A stretch of DNA of 64,000 nt from Herbaspirillum seropedicae (GCF_001040945.1 NZ_CP011930.1:1488001-1552000); one strand, 5' to 3'. Positions 46,059 to 56,403 are shown, counted from the first letter of the stretch. Notes: generated by a model from the letters alone, not told the origin. Numbers and translations: made by a program.

Positions 46059-46285
46059 GGGCGTCTCGTTGGTCTGGTTCCTGCCTGACGGGAAGCGCGC
46101 CCTGGTGCAGTCATGCAGTCATGCCATCCTGCAGTGGGGTCACGGCGTCCAGGCAGGGCGTCTAGGGGATTTCTTTAGCGCACTCATCCTCTTCCCCTAA
46201 AAAAGCTGCAGCGCTCCCGATTGAACCGGGATACGCCGCTCCCTACACTCGACTTCATTCTGATGCAAGCCACCTGGAGAATGCA

Positions 46286-47446
46286 ATGTCCGTGATGGAA
46301 AACCCGGCCGCGCTGGCGGCCCGTGAAGAAGACGCCCTGGCTCCGCTGCTGGCCGAGATCCGCGCGCGCCGCGATGAGTTCGCCGCCCAGCGCTTCGTGC
46401 CCAAGGATTTCATCGCGCAGTTGAAGAAGGCCGGCGTCTATCGCGCCGCCACGCCGCAATGCTTCGGCGGCAGCGGCATGTCGCCCATGGGCTTTCTGCA
46501 ATTGATCGAAAGGATTTCCGCAGCCGACGCCTCCGTGGGCTGGGTCGCCAGTTTCGGTTCGGCCTCGGTCTACCTGGCCGCGCTGCCCAGGGAAACCCAG
46601 GCCAAGCTCTACGCCAAGGGACCGGACCTGACCTTTGCCGGCGGCCTCTTCCCGATCCAGCCCGCCACCCAGGTCGAGGGCGGCTGGATGGTCGATGGCA
46701 CCTGGAAGTTCGCCAGCGGCAGCAAAGGCGCTGACGTGCTCGGCGTGGGCATCGGTGCGGCCGTTCCCGGCCAGGCCGGCTCCAAGCCGCGCACCGCTGT
46801 GCTGCCGCCGGAACAGGTCGAGATCATCGACAACTGGGATGTCATGGGGCTCTTGGGCACCGGCAGTCACGACCTCAAGGTGTCACAGCAATTCGTCCCC
46901 GAGGAATGGACCTTCATCCGCGGCGGCGAGCCCACCATCGATGAGCCGCTGTATCGCTATCCCACCATCGCCTATGCCGCGCAGGTGCTGGCCGTGGTCA
47001 ACCTGGGCGTGGCGCGCGCGGCCATCGACGAGATCAACCAGATGTCGGGCGGACGCGTGGCCATCACGGGCGCACCCAAGCTGGCCGACCGCTCCTACGT
47101 GCGCATCGAAGTGGCCAAGGCCGAAGCGAAGCTGCGCTCGGCGCGCGCCTTCCTCTATGACGCCACCGGCGAAGTATGGAATTCCATCCTCGCCGGCAAT
47201 CCGGTCACGCCCGAGCAGGTCAGCCTGTTGCGCCTGACCGCCGTGGAAATCGCCAAGGTCGGCAATGAAGTCACCCAGGCCATGTTCGGCCTGGCCGGCA
47301 CCACCGCCATCTACAGCCACCACCCGCTGCAGCGCTACCTGCGCGACGCCGCCGTGGTCAAGCAGCATGCCTTCCTGGGCGAGGGCATCTATGACGGCGC
47401 CGGGGCGGTTACGCTGGGCGTGCCGCCGATGCCGGGCTTCCTGTAA
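46286..47446 (+). CDS. iacA: Flavin-dependent indole-3-acetate monooxygenase, IacA-like
   Basis: A 386-residue acyl-CoA-dehydrogenase-fold monooxygenase that uses reduced flavin from a separate reductase. Visible marks are RAATPQCFGGSG, ISAADASVGWVASFGS, WKFASGSKGAD and WDVMGLLGTGSHDLKV. IacA begins auxin breakdown by oxidising indole-3-acetate and can make indigo from indole. GGAGA at 46275-46279 supports the ATG at 46286. It is first of iacA-iacB-iacE and divergent from the kinase. Other two-component hydroxylases of the HpaH type are the main alternative. Confidence 0.87.
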   Translation: MSVMENPAALAAREEDALAPLLAEIRARRDEFAAQRFVPKDFIAQLKKAGVYRAATPQCFGGSGMSPMGFLQLIERISAADASVGWVASFGSASVYLAALPRETQAKLYAKGPDLTFAGGLFPIQPATQVEGGWMVDGTWKFASGSKGADVLGVGIGAAVPGQAGSKPRTAVLPPEQVEIIDNWDVMGLLGTGSHDLKVSQQFVPEEWTFIRGGEPTIDEPLYRYPTIAYAAQVLAVVNLGVARAAIDEINQMSGGRVAITGAPKLADRSYVRIEVAKAEAKLRSARAFLYDATGEVWNSILAGNPVTPEQVSLLRLTAVEIAKVGNEVTQAMFGLAGTTAIYSHHPLQRYLRDAAVVKQHAFLGEGIYDGAGAVTLGVPPMPGFL

Positions 47447-47517
47447 GCCGCTGAGTCCTTTCTTCTTGCGTACCTTTACGTATTTACTGATTACCCAGTT
47501 ATCACCCCGGAGCCTCC

Positions 47518-47889
47518 ATGAGCCAAGTCCCCAGCAATGATAAAGAACCGCTGCGCGTCCTCTTCTGTGTCGGCGTGACGCAGAACTTCTTTGACCTGCC
47601 CGCCACCGAGACCGGTCCGGTGTGGCAGGCCTATGGCCAGATGATGACCGCCCTGGCCACCATGGAGGGCATCAAGGTGCTGGGCACCATGGATGATGAC
47701 CGCCTGATGGTGGGCAAGTCCGATGATGCGCCCTGGACCTTCTACATCATGGCCGACGTGGCCGACCTCGACACGGTGGTGGCCGCCTGCAACCTGTTCC
47801 GCACCACCATGGTGGGCCAACACCGGCTGTGGAAGTACGGCAAGATCGAAGCCCGCGTGGGCCGCGCCCTGATCATCCAGGGCGCTTGA
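47518..47889 (+). CDS. iacB: IacB-like small protein
   Basis: A 123-residue protein. It starts in the VLFCVGVTQNFFDL segment and has a ferredoxin-like fold pattern (beta-alpha-beta) similar to small dimeric alpha-beta-barrel proteins such as the YciI or antibiotic-monooxygenase group, but I do not recognise a catalytic motif. Its size and position between iacA and iacE match IacB, whose role is unsettled; published work found IacE active without it. It lies 71 bp after iacA and 2 bp before iacE. Confidence 0.72.
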   Translation: MSQVPSNDKEPLRVLFCVGVTQNFFDLPATETGPVWQAYGQMMTALATMEGIKVLGTMDDDRLMVGKSDDAPWTFYIMADVADLDTVVAACNLFRTTMVGQHRLWKYGKIEARVGRALIIQGA

Positions 47890-47891
47890 TC

Positions 47892-48635
47892 ATGGACAAG
47901 AAGATTGCGCTGGTCACCGGCGCCGCGCGTGGCCTGGGGGAAAGCATCGCGCGCAAGATGCACGCAGCCGGCTACAAGGTCGCGCTGGCGGACATCGATC
48001 TTGAACAGGTCTCGGCGGTAGCCGCCAGCCTCGACGCCAGCGGCGCCACGGCCATGCCGCTGGCGCTGGACGTGCGCCGCAAGCCCGACTTCATCGCCGC
48101 CTGCGACGCCATCGAACTGCGCTGGGGCGGGGCGGCGGTGCTGGTCAACAATGCCGGCCGCTCACGCGTGGCGGCGCTCATGGAGATCACTCCCGAGGAG
48201 TGGGACGAGGTCACCGCCATCAACATGAAAGGCACGTTTCTTGCGTGCCAGGTGTTCGGCAAGCGCTTCGCTGATCGTGGTTACGGCCGCATCATCAATA
48301 TCGCTTCATTGGCCGGCCAGAATGGCGGCACCGCCACCGGCGCGCACTATGCCGCCGCGAAGGGCGCGGTGCTGACGCTGACCAAGGTCTTTGCACGCGA
48401 ACTGGCCGGTGCGGGCGTGACGGTCAATGCGATCTCGCCGGGGCCGCTGGATTTGCCCATCGTGCGCGAGATCGTCCCGGCCGACAAGCTGGCCGCGACC
48501 ATCGCCACCATTCCGGTCAAGGCCCTGGGCGAACCGGACTTCATCGCTGACGCCGTGCTGCTGCTGGCTTCGCCAGAGGCGGGGTCGGCCACCGGCGCCT
48601 GTCTCGACATCAACGGCGGCCTGTACATGCGTTGA
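47892..48635 (+). CDS. iacE: SDR-family enzyme, IacE-like
   Basis: A 247-residue short-chain dehydrogenase fold. The coenzyme loop TGAARGLG (9-16), NNAG (86-89), Ser139, and Tyr153-x3-Lys157 are all present. IacE was reported to convert 2-oxoindole-3-acetate to 3-hydroxy-2-oxindole-3-acetate, an unusual job for this fold. It is tightly coupled to iacB (2-bp gap). A plain NAD(P)-dependent reductase is the alternative. The first gene of an ABC importer follows 95 bp later. Confidence 0.83.
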   Translation: MDKKIALVTGAARGLGESIARKMHAAGYKVALADIDLEQVSAVAASLDASGATAMPLALDVRRKPDFIAACDAIELRWGGAAVLVNNAGRSRVAALMEITPEEWDEVTAINMKGTFLACQVFGKRFADRGYGRIINIASLAGQNGGTATGAHYAAAKGAVLTLTKVFARELAGAGVTVNAISPGPLDLPIVREIVPADKLAATIATIPVKALGEPDFIADAVLLLASPEAGSATGACLDINGGLYMR

Positions 48636-48730
48636 TGCCGAGCGGTCTTGCGCTGCTCTCGATTTGCTGTTCCAGATGGATGACGCCTCGGGAAAGCCCG
48701 TCATCCTCGCCACCAACAAGGGAGAAACAC

Positions 48731-49888
48731 ATGCTGCACAAACGCCTGATTGCCGCTGTCGTACTGCTGGGGATGAGTTCGCTGGCCATGCATCCTGCCC
48801 TGGCCCAGGTCAAGGTCGGGGTCGTGACCTCGTCCACCGGACCGGTTTCGCTGGTGGGCATTCCACAAAAGAATACGGTGCCGCTGCTACCCACCAAGAT
48901 CGGCGATCTCAAGGTGGAGTACATCTCGCTGGATGACGCCAGCGATCCGACCAAGTCGGTCACCGAGATCAAGAAGCTGATCGCCGAACACAACGTCGAC
49001 GCCATCATCGGCCCCAGCGGTTCGCCCAATGCCATGGGCGTGATCTCCTTCGTTGCCGAAGCCGGCGTGCCCTTGCTTGCGCCGGTGGGAACGGCTGCAG
49101 TGGTGCTGCCGATGACCGAGCAAAAGAAGTGGGTCTTCAAGACCACCCAGAACGATGACCTCATCGCCAAGGCGCTGGTGGACCAGATGGTCAAGACCAA
49201 GGTCAAGACCGCCGGCTTCATCGCCGTCAACGATCCCTTCGGCGAGAACTGGGCGCGGGTCTTCAGCGACCTGGCCGCCAAGAACAACATCAAGATCGTC
49301 GCCAACGAGCGCTACCAGCGCACCGATACCTCGGTGACTGCGCAGAGCCTGAAGATCGTTGCCGCCAATCCCGACGCCGTGCTGGTAGCCGCGCCGGGAG
49401 CGGCCACGGTGCTGCCGCAGACCACGCTGTTCGACCAGGGCTACAAGGGCAAGATCTACCAGACCCATGGTGCGGCCTTGCCGGCCTTCCTGCAACTGGG
49501 CAAGAACAAGGTCGAAGGCACCATCCTGGCGGCCAGCCTGATGCTGGTGCTGCCGGAGATCCCGGACAGCAATCCTTCCAAGAAGGTCGCCACGGACTAC
49601 ATCGAGGCCTACAAGAAGATGTACAACGCCGTGCCGGCCACCTTCGGCGCCAATGTCTATGACGCCGGCCTGCTGCTGGAAAAGGCCATTCCGGTCGCCG
49701 CCCGCAAGGCCAAGCCGGGCAGCAAGGAATTCCGCGCCGCCCTGCGCGATGCGCTGGAGAACACCAAGGAAGTGGTGGGCACCCAGGGCGTCTACAACAT
49801 GAGTGCGACCGACCACAGCGGATTCGATGACCGTGGGCGTGAACTGATCACCGTCAAGGGTGGCAACTGGGCGCTGCTCAAACAATAA
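48731..49888 (+). CDS. ABC importer substrate-binding protein (branched-chain amino-acid type)
   Basis: A 385-residue periplasmic binding protein of the LivJ/LivK-like family. The signal peptide ends near PALA-QVKVG, and the two-lobe pattern [14 protein letters not shown] and [16 protein letters not shown] is typical. Family members near aromatic genes often bind aromatic acids rather than amino acids. Position right after iacE suggests auxin or an indole acid as ligand (inference). GGAGAA supports the ATG at 48731. It starts a four-gene importer unit. Confidence 0.86.
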   Translation: MLHKRLIAAVVLLGMSSLAMHPALAQVKVGVVTSSTGPVSLVGIPQKNTVPLLPTKIGDLKVEYISLDDASDPTKSVTEIKKLIAEHNVDAIIGPSGSPNAMGVISFVAEAGVPLLAPVGTAAVVLPMTEQKKWVFKTTQNDDLIAKALVDQMVKTKVKTAGFIAVNDPFGENWARVFSDLAAKNNIKIVANERYQRTDTSVTAQSLKIVAANPDAVLVAAPGAATVLPQTTLFDQGYKGKIYQTHGAALPAFLQLGKNKVEGTILAASLMLVLPEIPDSNPSKKVATDYIEAYKKMYNAVPATFGANVYDAGLLLEKAIPVAARKAKPGSKEFRAALRDALENTKEVVGTQGVYNMSATDHSGFDDRGRELITVKGGNWALLKQ

Positions 49889-50025
49889 GAACGGTGCTTG
49901 CTTCGCTGTCCTGGCCTCCACCAAGGACGGCGGAGTTTTTCCTCTCCACACGCATCCCGAACCTGGCGCGCCGCTCCTGGCGATCTGGCTGCTCTGCAGC
50001 GCGCCGGCTCCACAAGGAAGTCGCA

Positions 50026-51060
50026 ATGAATCTCCAAATCGTGGCGCTGCTGGGACAGGACGGCATCACCAACGGCGCGATCTATGCGCTGTTGGCGCTG
50101 TCCATCGTCCTGGTCTTCACCGTCACCCGTATCCTCTTGATTCCGCAGGGCGAATTCGTCTCCTTCGGCGCGCTGACCATGGGCATGATGCAGAACGGCC
50201 AGCCGCTCACGGTGGCCTGGCTCTTGGTGGCCATGTGCCTGGGCGCCTGTGCCTTCGATCTCTACGACATGTGGCGCACCAGTCGCCGCCGTCCCAGCCT
50301 GTGGCTGCCGGCCAAGCTGGCCTATGCCGCCGTGGTGGGCGGGGTGGCGCTGTCGGTCAACTTCGCCACCCTGCCCATGCTGGTGCAGATCGCCATGACG
50401 CTGCTGTTGCTGGTGCCGCTGGGACCGCTGATGTATCGCATGGCCTTCCAGCCCATCGCCACCGCTTCGCCGCTGGTGCTGCTGATCGTCTCGATTGCCG
50501 TGCATGTGGCGCTGGTGGGCGTGGCGCTGCTGGTGTTCGGCCCGGAAGGGGCGCGCACCGCGCCCTTCACCGAGGCGGCGCTGGAGCTGGGCAGCCTGCG
50601 CTTGTCCAGCCAGGCGCTGTGGGTGATCTGCGTATCGCTGCTGTTGATCGTGGGCCTGTTCCTGATGTTCGAACGCACCCTCTACGGCAAGGCCTTGCGG
50701 GCGGCTGCGCTCAATCGCATGGGGGCGCGGCTCATGGGTATCTCGCCGGTGTTTGCGGGCAAGGCCATGTTCCTGCTGGCGTCCTTGATCGGGGTGATGT
50801 CGGGCGTGCTCATCGCGCCCATCACCACGATCTACTATGACTCCGGTTTCCTGATCAGCCTCAAGGGCTTCGTCGGCTCCATCATCGGCGGGCTGGTCAG
50901 CTACCCGCTGGCGGCCGCCGGCGCCCTGGCCATCGGCCTGATCGAATCCTTCTCCACCTTCTGGGCCAGCGCCTACAAGGAAATCATCGTCTTCGTGCTG
51001 ATCATTCCCATCCTGCTATGGCGCTCTCTCACCACCCGTCATGTGGAGGAAGAAGAATGA
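50026..51060 (+). CDS. ABC importer permease (LivH type)
   Basis: A 344-residue inner-membrane permease with about eight to nine helices. The N-terminal [23 protein letters not shown] and the conserved [14 protein letters not shown] loop are typical of LivH. Insertions at about 65-90 make it longer than average. AAGGAAG favours the ATG at 50026. Its stop overlaps the next gene (ATGA). Confidence 0.88.
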   Translation: MNLQIVALLGQDGITNGAIYALLALSIVLVFTVTRILLIPQGEFVSFGALTMGMMQNGQPLTVAWLLVAMCLGACAFDLYDMWRTSRRRPSLWLPAKLAYAAVVGGVALSVNFATLPMLVQIAMTLLLLVPLGPLMYRMAFQPIATASPLVLLIVSIAVHVALVGVALLVFGPEGARTAPFTEAALELGSLRLSSQALWVICVSLLLIVGLFLMFERTLYGKALRAAALNRMGARLMGISPVFAGKAMFLLASLIGVMSGVLIAPITTIYYDSGFLISLKGFVGSIIGGLVSYPLAAAGALAIGLIESFSTFWASAYKEIIVFVLIIPILLWRSLTTRHVEEEE

Positions 51061-52940
51061 AGACCTCTGCCTTCTCGCTGTCCCCGCGCGTCGCGCTGGG
51101 CCTGTTCATCGTATTGCTGGCGCTGGCGCCGTTGGTGCTGCCGCCGTTCTACATGACCTTGTTGAACAACATCGGCCTGGCCTCGCTGGTGGTGCTGGGA
51201 CTGGTGCTGCTGACCGGCGTGGCCGGGCTGACCAGCTTCGGCCAGGCGGCTTTCGTCGGGCTCGGGGCCTACTTCTCGGCAGCGCTGTCGGCCAAGGTGT
51301 TGCCGCTGCCCGAGGCCCTGCTGTGGTTGCAATCGCCGTGGCCGGCGCTGGCCGTGGCGCTGGTGCTGACGGCCTTGCTGGCCTTTGCCGTGGGCAGCGT
51401 CACGCTCAAGCTCTCCGGGCATTACCTGCCGTTGGGCACCATCGCCTGGGGCATCAGCCTGTACTTCATCTTCGGCACGCTCGAGAGCATGGGCGGGCAG
51501 ACCGGCATGTCGGGCATTCCCTCCATTGCCTTCCTGGGCGTCGTGCTCGATTCCGACCGCGCCATGTTCGGCCTGATCTGGGTGGCCGTGCTGCTGGGCG
51601 TGGCGGCCTTGCGCAACCTGCTGGATTCACGCGAAGGGCGGGCCATCCGCGCGCTCAAGGGCGGCATCGTGATGGCCGAGGCCATGGGCGTGAACACGGC
51701 GCGCATGCGCATCGTGGTCTTCGTCATCGCTGCCGTGCTGGCGGCGCTGTCGGGCTGGCTGTATGTCCACATGCAGCGCTTCGTCAATCCTTCCCCCTTC
51801 GGCCTGGGCTTTGGCATCGACTATCTCTTCATGGCGGTGCTGGGCGGGGCCAGCCATGTGTGGGGCGCGGTGCTGGGCTCGAGCCTCATCGTGGTGCTCA
51901 AGGAATGGCTGCAAGGCCTGTTGCCAGTGGTGCTGGGCCGCTCCGGCAACTTCGAGACCATCGTCTTCGGTCTCTTGATCGTGGTGCTGCTGCAGCGCTC
52001 GCGCGAGGGGATCTGGCCTTACCTGGCGCGGCTGGCGCCGGTGCGCACGCGCCGCCTGGTGATCGATGCCCAGGCCGAGGCGCTGCCGCGCCGTCCCATG
52101 CCTACGCCGCAGGAAGTGGTGCTGGATGTGCGTAGCGTCACCCGCAAGTTCGGTGGGCTGGTGGCCAACAACAACATGAGCCTGAAGGTGATGGCCGGTG
52201 AAGTGCTGGCCCTGATCGGTCCCAATGGTGCGGGCAAGTCCACGCTCTTCAACCAGATCTCGGGCGTGGATACACCGACCTCGGGCAGCGTGCAATTCCG
52301 CGGGCAGGAGGTCACCGGTCGTGGTTCACGCCACATCGCCGGGCTGGGCATGAGCCGCAGCTTCCAGCATGTGCGCCTGATGCCGCGCATGACGGTGCTG
52401 GAGAACGTGGCCATCGGCGCTTACCTGCGCGGCCAGCGTGGTGTGCTGGCGTCGATGCTGCGCCTGGACCGCAAGGAAGAAGCACGCATCCTCGCCGAAG
52501 CCGCCCGCCAGATCGAGCGGGTGGGGCTGAAGGCGCAGATGTACGAGCTGGCGGGCGCGCTCTCGCTGGGCCAGCAGCGCATCCTGGAAATCGCCCGGGC
52601 GCTGGCGGCGGACCCCTGCCTGTTGTTGCTCGATGAACCGGCGGCCGGCCTGCGCCTGGGCGAGAAGCAGGCGCTGGCGGAACTGCTGCGCAAGCTGCGC
52701 GGGGAGGGCATGGCCATCCTGCTGGTGGAGCACGACATGGACTTCGTGATGGAACTGGTGGACCGCATCGTGGTGATGGATTTCGGCCAGAAGATCGCCG
52801 AGGGCTTGCCCGCGGATATCCAGAACAATCCTGCGGTGCTGGAAGCCTACCTCGGTGTGGCCGATGAAGAGGCCGATGAAGGAGCCACCGCCGCGCAACC
52901 CGACACCGCCATGGCGGCAGGAGCACATCATGGGCAATAA
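51057..52940 (+). CDS. Fused ABC permease (LivM) and ATPase (LivG)
   Basis: A 627-residue fusion. The first part (about 1-330) is a LivM-type permease ([20 protein letters not shown]). The second (about 355-610) is an ATP-binding subunit with Walker [10 protein letters not shown], signature LSLGQQR, Walker B LLLLDEP and a switch histidine in LLVEHDMD. The fusion keeps the pair at equal dosage and is a known family variant. It overlaps both neighbours: ATGA with the permease and 11 bp with the LivF gene. Confidence 0.9.
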   Translation: MKTSAFSLSPRVALGLFIVLLALAPLVLPPFYMTLLNNIGLASLVVLGLVLLTGVAGLTSFGQAAFVGLGAYFSAALSAKVLPLPEALLWLQSPWPALAVALVLTALLAFAVGSVTLKLSGHYLPLGTIAWGISLYFIFGTLESMGGQTGMSGIPSIAFLGVVLDSDRAMFGLIWVAVLLGVAALRNLLDSREGRAIRALKGGIVMAEAMGVNTARMRIVVFVIAAVLAALSGWLYVHMQRFVNPSPFGLGFGIDYLFMAVLGGASHVWGAVLGSSLIVVLKEWLQGLLPVVLGRSGNFETIVFGLLIVVLLQRSREGIWPYLARLAPVRTRRLVIDAQAEALPRRPMPTPQEVVLDVRSVTRKFGGLVANNNMSLKVMAGEVLALIGPNGAGKSTLFNQISGVDTPTSGSVQFRGQEVTGRGSRHIAGLGMSRSFQHVRLMPRMTVLENVAIGAYLRGQRGVLASMLRLDRKEEARILAEAARQIERVGLKAQMYELAGALSLGQQRILEIARALAADPCLLLLDEPAAGLRLGEKQALAELLRKLRGEGMAILLVEHDMDFVMELVDRIVVMDFGQKIAEGLPADIQNNPAVLEAYLGVADEEADEGATAAQPDTAMAAGAHHGQ

Positions 52941-53679
52941 GGTACTGGAAGTACGTGACCTGTCAGCGGCCTACGGCAAGGTCGAGGTGCTCGCCGGCAT
53001 CGACCTGTCGGTGGAGCAGGGCAAGATCGTGACGGTCATCGGTCCCAATGGCGCGGGCAAGACCACGCTGCTCTCGGCCATCATGGGCGTGCTGCCCTCG
53101 CGCGGGGCGATGGCCTTCGACGGCGCCATCCGCCACTCGCCAGAAGTGGAAGAGATGGTCGCGGCCGGCATGACCCTGGTGCCGGAAAAGCGTGAGCTGT
53201 TCGCCGAGATGAACATCGAGGACAACCTCATGCTCGGCGCTTTTCAGCGCTATCGCACCGGCCAGCGCGATCATGCCGCCACGCTGGAGGAGGTCTATAC
53301 GCTCTTCCCGCGCCTGCGCGAGCGCCGCAGCCAGCAGGCCGGCACGCTCTCTGGCGGGGAGCGCCAGATGCTGGCGGTGGGCCGTGCACTGATGGCCAAG
53401 CCGCGCCTGCTGATGCTGGACGAACCCAGCCTGGGCCTGGCGCCGCTGATCGTGCGCGAGATCTTCCGCATCATCGCCGAGCTGCGCCGCCGTGGCGTCT
53501 CCATCCTGCTGGTGGAGCAGAACGCGCGCGCCGCGCTGCAAGTGGCCGACTATGGCTACGTGCTCGAGAACGGCGCGATCCGCATGCACGGTCCGGCCAG
53601 CCAGCTGGCCCATGACCGCCGCGTGATCGAGGCTTACCTGGGCTTGTCCGGCAAGCACCAGGACAAGCTCGCTGGCTGA
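52930..53679 (+). CDS. ABC importer ATPase (LivF type)
   Basis: A 249-residue ATP-binding subunit with Walker A GPNGAGKTT, signature LSGGERQ, Walker B LLMLDEPS and a switch region LLVEQNAR (Q/N form typical of LivF). It overlaps the fused gene by 11 bp and ends 19 bp before a ketopantoate-reductase-like gene, so it is in the same operon. It partners with the LivG half in the heterodimeric motor. Confidence 0.9.
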   Translation: MGNKVLEVRDLSAAYGKVEVLAGIDLSVEQGKIVTVIGPNGAGKTTLLSAIMGVLPSRGAMAFDGAIRHSPEVEEMVAAGMTLVPEKRELFAEMNIEDNLMLGAFQRYRTGQRDHAATLEEVYTLFPRLRERRSQQAGTLSGGERQMLAVGRALMAKPRLLMLDEPSLGLAPLIVREIFRIIAELRRRGVSILLVEQNARAALQVADYGYVLENGAIRMHGPASQLAHDRRVIEAYLGLSGKHQDKLAG

Positions 53680-53698
53680 ACCGGAGCAGGGAGCTTCC

Positions 53699-54760
53699 AT
53701 GAGTGACGATTCCATTTCCCCTTCTGCCCCTTCTGCCCCGCTGCGCATCTGCATCGCCGGCGCGGGCGCCATCGGCGGTACGCTGGCAGTGCGCCTGGCC
53801 GCCGCCGGCCATCAGGTGAGCGTGCTGGCGCGTGGCCAGACCTTGCAGGCCATTCGTGAACACGGCCTGACGCTGCACGACCTGCATGGCACGGCCCACG
53901 CCCGGCCAGCCGCCGATCATCGGCCCTCGTTCGGCGTGCAGGACGTGATCTTCCTCTGCGCCAAGAGCCAGGACATGGCGGGCCTGCTGCCGCAGGTCGC
54001 GCCGATGGTAGGCGAGACGACGGTGGTGATCCCCACCAACAACGGTGTGCCCTGGTGGTATTTCCACCGCGAAGGCGGACGCTTCGATGGCCAGACCGTG
54101 AAGGCCGTCGATCCCGAGGGCGCGCTGGCCGCAGCGCTGCCCCTGGCGCAGATCATCGGCAGCGTGCTGTTCATCACCGCCGAGGTGGAGAGTGCCGGCG
54201 TGATCCGCTCCGTCAATCCTCATCTGATGGTGCTGGGCGAGCCTTCCGGCGAGATGAGCGAGCGCCTCCTGCGGGTGCGTGCGGCGGTCGAATCGGCCGG
54301 CATCGAAGCCCGCGCCACCGACCGTATCCGCGACAAGCTGTGGACCAAGATCATTGCCAACATCAGCACCAATCCGCTCTCGGTCATCACCCAAGGTACG
54401 CTGCAGCAGCTGTACGGTTTGCCGGAGTTGCGCGAGGTGGTCAGCCAGATCATGCGCGAGACCCTGCTGGTGGCGTCCAGCCATGGTGCGCGGGTGGATA
54501 TCGATCCGCTCACCTTCCTGCAGTTGGGCGAGGCCATGGGGGCTTTCCGTACTTCCATGCTGCAGGACCTGGAACGCGGCCGTCCGCTGGAGCTGGCCGC
54601 CATCGGCGACGCCGTGCTGGAGATGGCCGAGCGTTACGCCATCCCGATGCCGATCACCCGCGCCATCGTTTCGCTGGCGCGCTTTCGCGGCGAAGCGGCG
54701 CAACAACAGAGAGCGCCGCAGACACCAGCAGCGCCGCAGCCGGCGGCGCGGGCTGCCTGA
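53699..54760 (+). CDS. Ketopantoate reductase (ApbA/PanE)-like dehydrogenase
   Basis: A 353-residue NAD(P)-dependent enzyme of the 2-dehydropantoate 2-reductase family. The Rossmann motif GAGAIGG (near residue 21) and the helical C-terminal domain with KLWTKIIANISTNPLSVIT are visible. The C-terminus has a Gln/Pro/Ala tail (about 335-353). Given its operon with iacABE and the importer, a role in side-chain metabolism is more likely than pantothenate synthesis, but its substrate is unknown. Its partner is probably the aldolase-like gene 38 bp downstream. Confidence 0.8.
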   Translation: MSDDSISPSAPSAPLRICIAGAGAIGGTLAVRLAAAGHQVSVLARGQTLQAIREHGLTLHDLHGTAHARPAADHRPSFGVQDVIFLCAKSQDMAGLLPQVAPMVGETTVVIPTNNGVPWWYFHREGGRFDGQTVKAVDPEGALAAALPLAQIIGSVLFITAEVESAGVIRSVNPHLMVLGEPSGEMSERLLRVRAAVESAGIEARATDRIRDKLWTKIIANISTNPLSVITQGTLQQLYGLPELREVVSQIMRETLLVASSHGARVDIDPLTFLQLGEAMGAFRTSMLQDLERGRPLELAAIGDAVLEMAERYAIPMPITRAIVSLARFRGEAAQQQRAPQTPAAPQPAARAA

Positions 54761-54798
54761 GCAGGATCACTGATTCAGAGGATCAAGGAGTGACATCG

Positions 54799-55575
54799 AT
54801 GGACATCATGCAATACAGCTATGGGGCCGTGCAGCCCGCCCATTGCAGCGACGAGGAATGGGCGCTGCGCATCCAGTTGGCGCACTGCTATCGCCTGGTC
54901 GATTACCTCGGCTGGACCGAGATGATCTTCAACCACATCTCGGTGCGCGTGCCGGGGCCGGAGCATCATTACCTGGTCAATCCCTTTGCGCTGAACTACA
55001 ACGAAGTGACCCCGGCCAACCTGCTCAAGGTCGGCCTGGATGGCCACCTGGCCGAGCCCTCGGACTACCAGGCCAATCCCGCCGGATTCGCGCTGCACAG
55101 CGCCATCCATGGCGCCCGCGATGACCTGCGCTGCGTGATCCACACGCACACCACGCCGATCTCGGCGGTGACGATGAAGAAGAGCGGCTTCGCGCACAAC
55201 GACTTCTACGGCGCGCAACTGTTTGGGCGCATCGGCTATCACGACTTCGAGGGCATCACCCTGTTTGCCGAGGAAAAGGAGCGCATGCTGCAAAGCCTGG
55301 GCGAGAAGCACATCCTGGTCTTGCGCAACCATGGGGTGGCGGTGTGCGAGAGCGATATCGAGCGCGCCTTCTTCCTGCTGTGGACGGTGCAGCGCGCCGC
55401 CGAGATCCAGGTGGCGGGTCGATCCATGGGGGGCGAGGATCAGGTCTTGCAGGATGACGTGCGGCAGAAATGCGCGGACCTGACCCAGCAGCTCATTCGC
55501 AATGACGGGTTTGCGGTGATTTTCTTTGCGGCGATTGTGCGCAAGATGTTGAAGGGGCTGTATCAGGTGCATTGA
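54799..55575 (+). CDS. Class II aldolase/adducin-like protein
   Basis: A 258-residue protein of the fuculose-aldolase/adducin family. Zinc-ligand histidines are in VIHTHTTP and RNHGVAV, and an N-terminal FNHISVR motif is present. The start at 54799 follows AAGGAG at 54785-54790. The family's catalytic glutamate is not obvious, so it may be a decarboxylase- or hydrolase-like member. It ends the iacABE-importer operon. It may process a released side chain (inference). Confidence 0.8.
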   Translation: MDIMQYSYGAVQPAHCSDEEWALRIQLAHCYRLVDYLGWTEMIFNHISVRVPGPEHHYLVNPFALNYNEVTPANLLKVGLDGHLAEPSDYQANPAGFALHSAIHGARDDLRCVIHTHTTPISAVTMKKSGFAHNDFYGAQLFGRIGYHDFEGITLFAEEKERMLQSLGEKHILVLRNHGVAVCESDIERAFFLLWTVQRAAEIQVAGRSMGGEDQVLQDDVRQKCADLTQQLIRNDGFAVIFFAAIVRKMLKGLYQVH

Positions 55576-55584
55576 CGGCGCAAG

Positions 55585-56193
55585 CTACTTGCATTTTCCG
55601 CTGGCGGCCCGGTACAGGATGCCCGGTAGCGCAAGCAAGCCGCCCGCTTGGTTCTCGCTCAGGCAGTCGGGAATGGCCGCTTCCCGGATGCCTTCGGCCA
55701 GGACATCCTTTGGCCTGGAGAGCGTCAGCTTGCGGTCGGCGGGATCGGGCGTGTTGCTGTTCGGGTGCAAGCCTCTGGCCTTGCTGGCATTGGCAGGCAA
55801 GCTCAGCACCAGGCCGCTATCCTGTCCGCCCGTCGGCGCTGGGGGCAGATCATGGTTGTCCGCAACCATGCCATCGCTCTTCTGGGGCCTGCTTGCAAGC
55901 GCTGCCGCGCTGGACGACTGCGCCGCTGCATCAGCAGCGTGGTTGGCAGGTGGCGGGGCCAAGCGTGGCCGGGTGGCAGCAGGCTTTGCGTTGGCCGGAG
56001 GCAGCGGGGAGGGCGATGGGAGGGATGGTCTTGGCTGGACATACAGGATGCCGGTGAGGGGACGCGGACCATCGATATCGCGCTGGTCTGAAAGGGATTG
56101 CTGGGCGATAAACACGACGCCCCCGGCGTGGAGCAAGATGCTGGCGATGATTCCCAATAGCCATGGTCTAGGCATCCCTTTCCACTGAGTCAT
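55585..56193 (-). CDS. Proline-rich single-pass membrane protein (TonB-like layout)
   Basis: A 202-residue protein with a short cytoplasmic tail, one hydrophobic segment at about 9-28 (WLLGIIASILLHAGGVVFIA) and a Pro/Ala/Ser-rich periplasmic stretch (about 50-90). The C-terminal part carries two cysteines. It looks like a TonB or TolA-type spanning protein, but no TonB C-terminal domain is clear. AAAGG at 56203-56207 favours the ATG at 56193. The gene is convergent with the aldolase gene (9-bp gap). I do not recognise the family. Confidence 0.6.
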   Translation of the reverse strand: MTQWKGMPRPWLLGIIASILLHAGGVVFIAQQSLSDQRDIDGPRPLTGILYVQPRPSLPSPSPLPPANAKPAATRPRLAPPPANHAADAAAQSSSAAALASRPQKSDGMVADNHDLPPAPTGGQDSGLVLSLPANASKARGLHPNSNTPDPADRKLTLSRPKDVLAEGIREAAIPDCLSENQAGGLLALPGILYRAASGKCK

Positions 56194-56403
56194 CGTACGC
56201 ATCCTTTTGTCCCCAAGCTCGCGATGAGCTGACAGCTGCTCGTCTGAATTTCTCGGCGCTGAGTGCAGCTCCGGTAGACCGTGCACTCCCCCCCAAGGTT
56301 GAGGGCGTCAGTCTCCGGTCCCTGCTGGACTTGCTCAATGGAAGGATTTCTATTTTTCGCGGGTTTAACTATCAGCGCTCACCGTCGCCCAGCTGAGCGC
56401 CGA

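Noticed and set aside
48731..53679. A branched-chain amino-acid importer as the literal function
   Set aside because: The family name fits, but the genes are embedded in the auxin operon and the family is widely used for aromatic acids; cargo is left open.
53699..54760. panE for pantothenate synthesis
   Set aside because: Family match is good, but the operon context is catabolic; a housekeeping assignment would be misleading.
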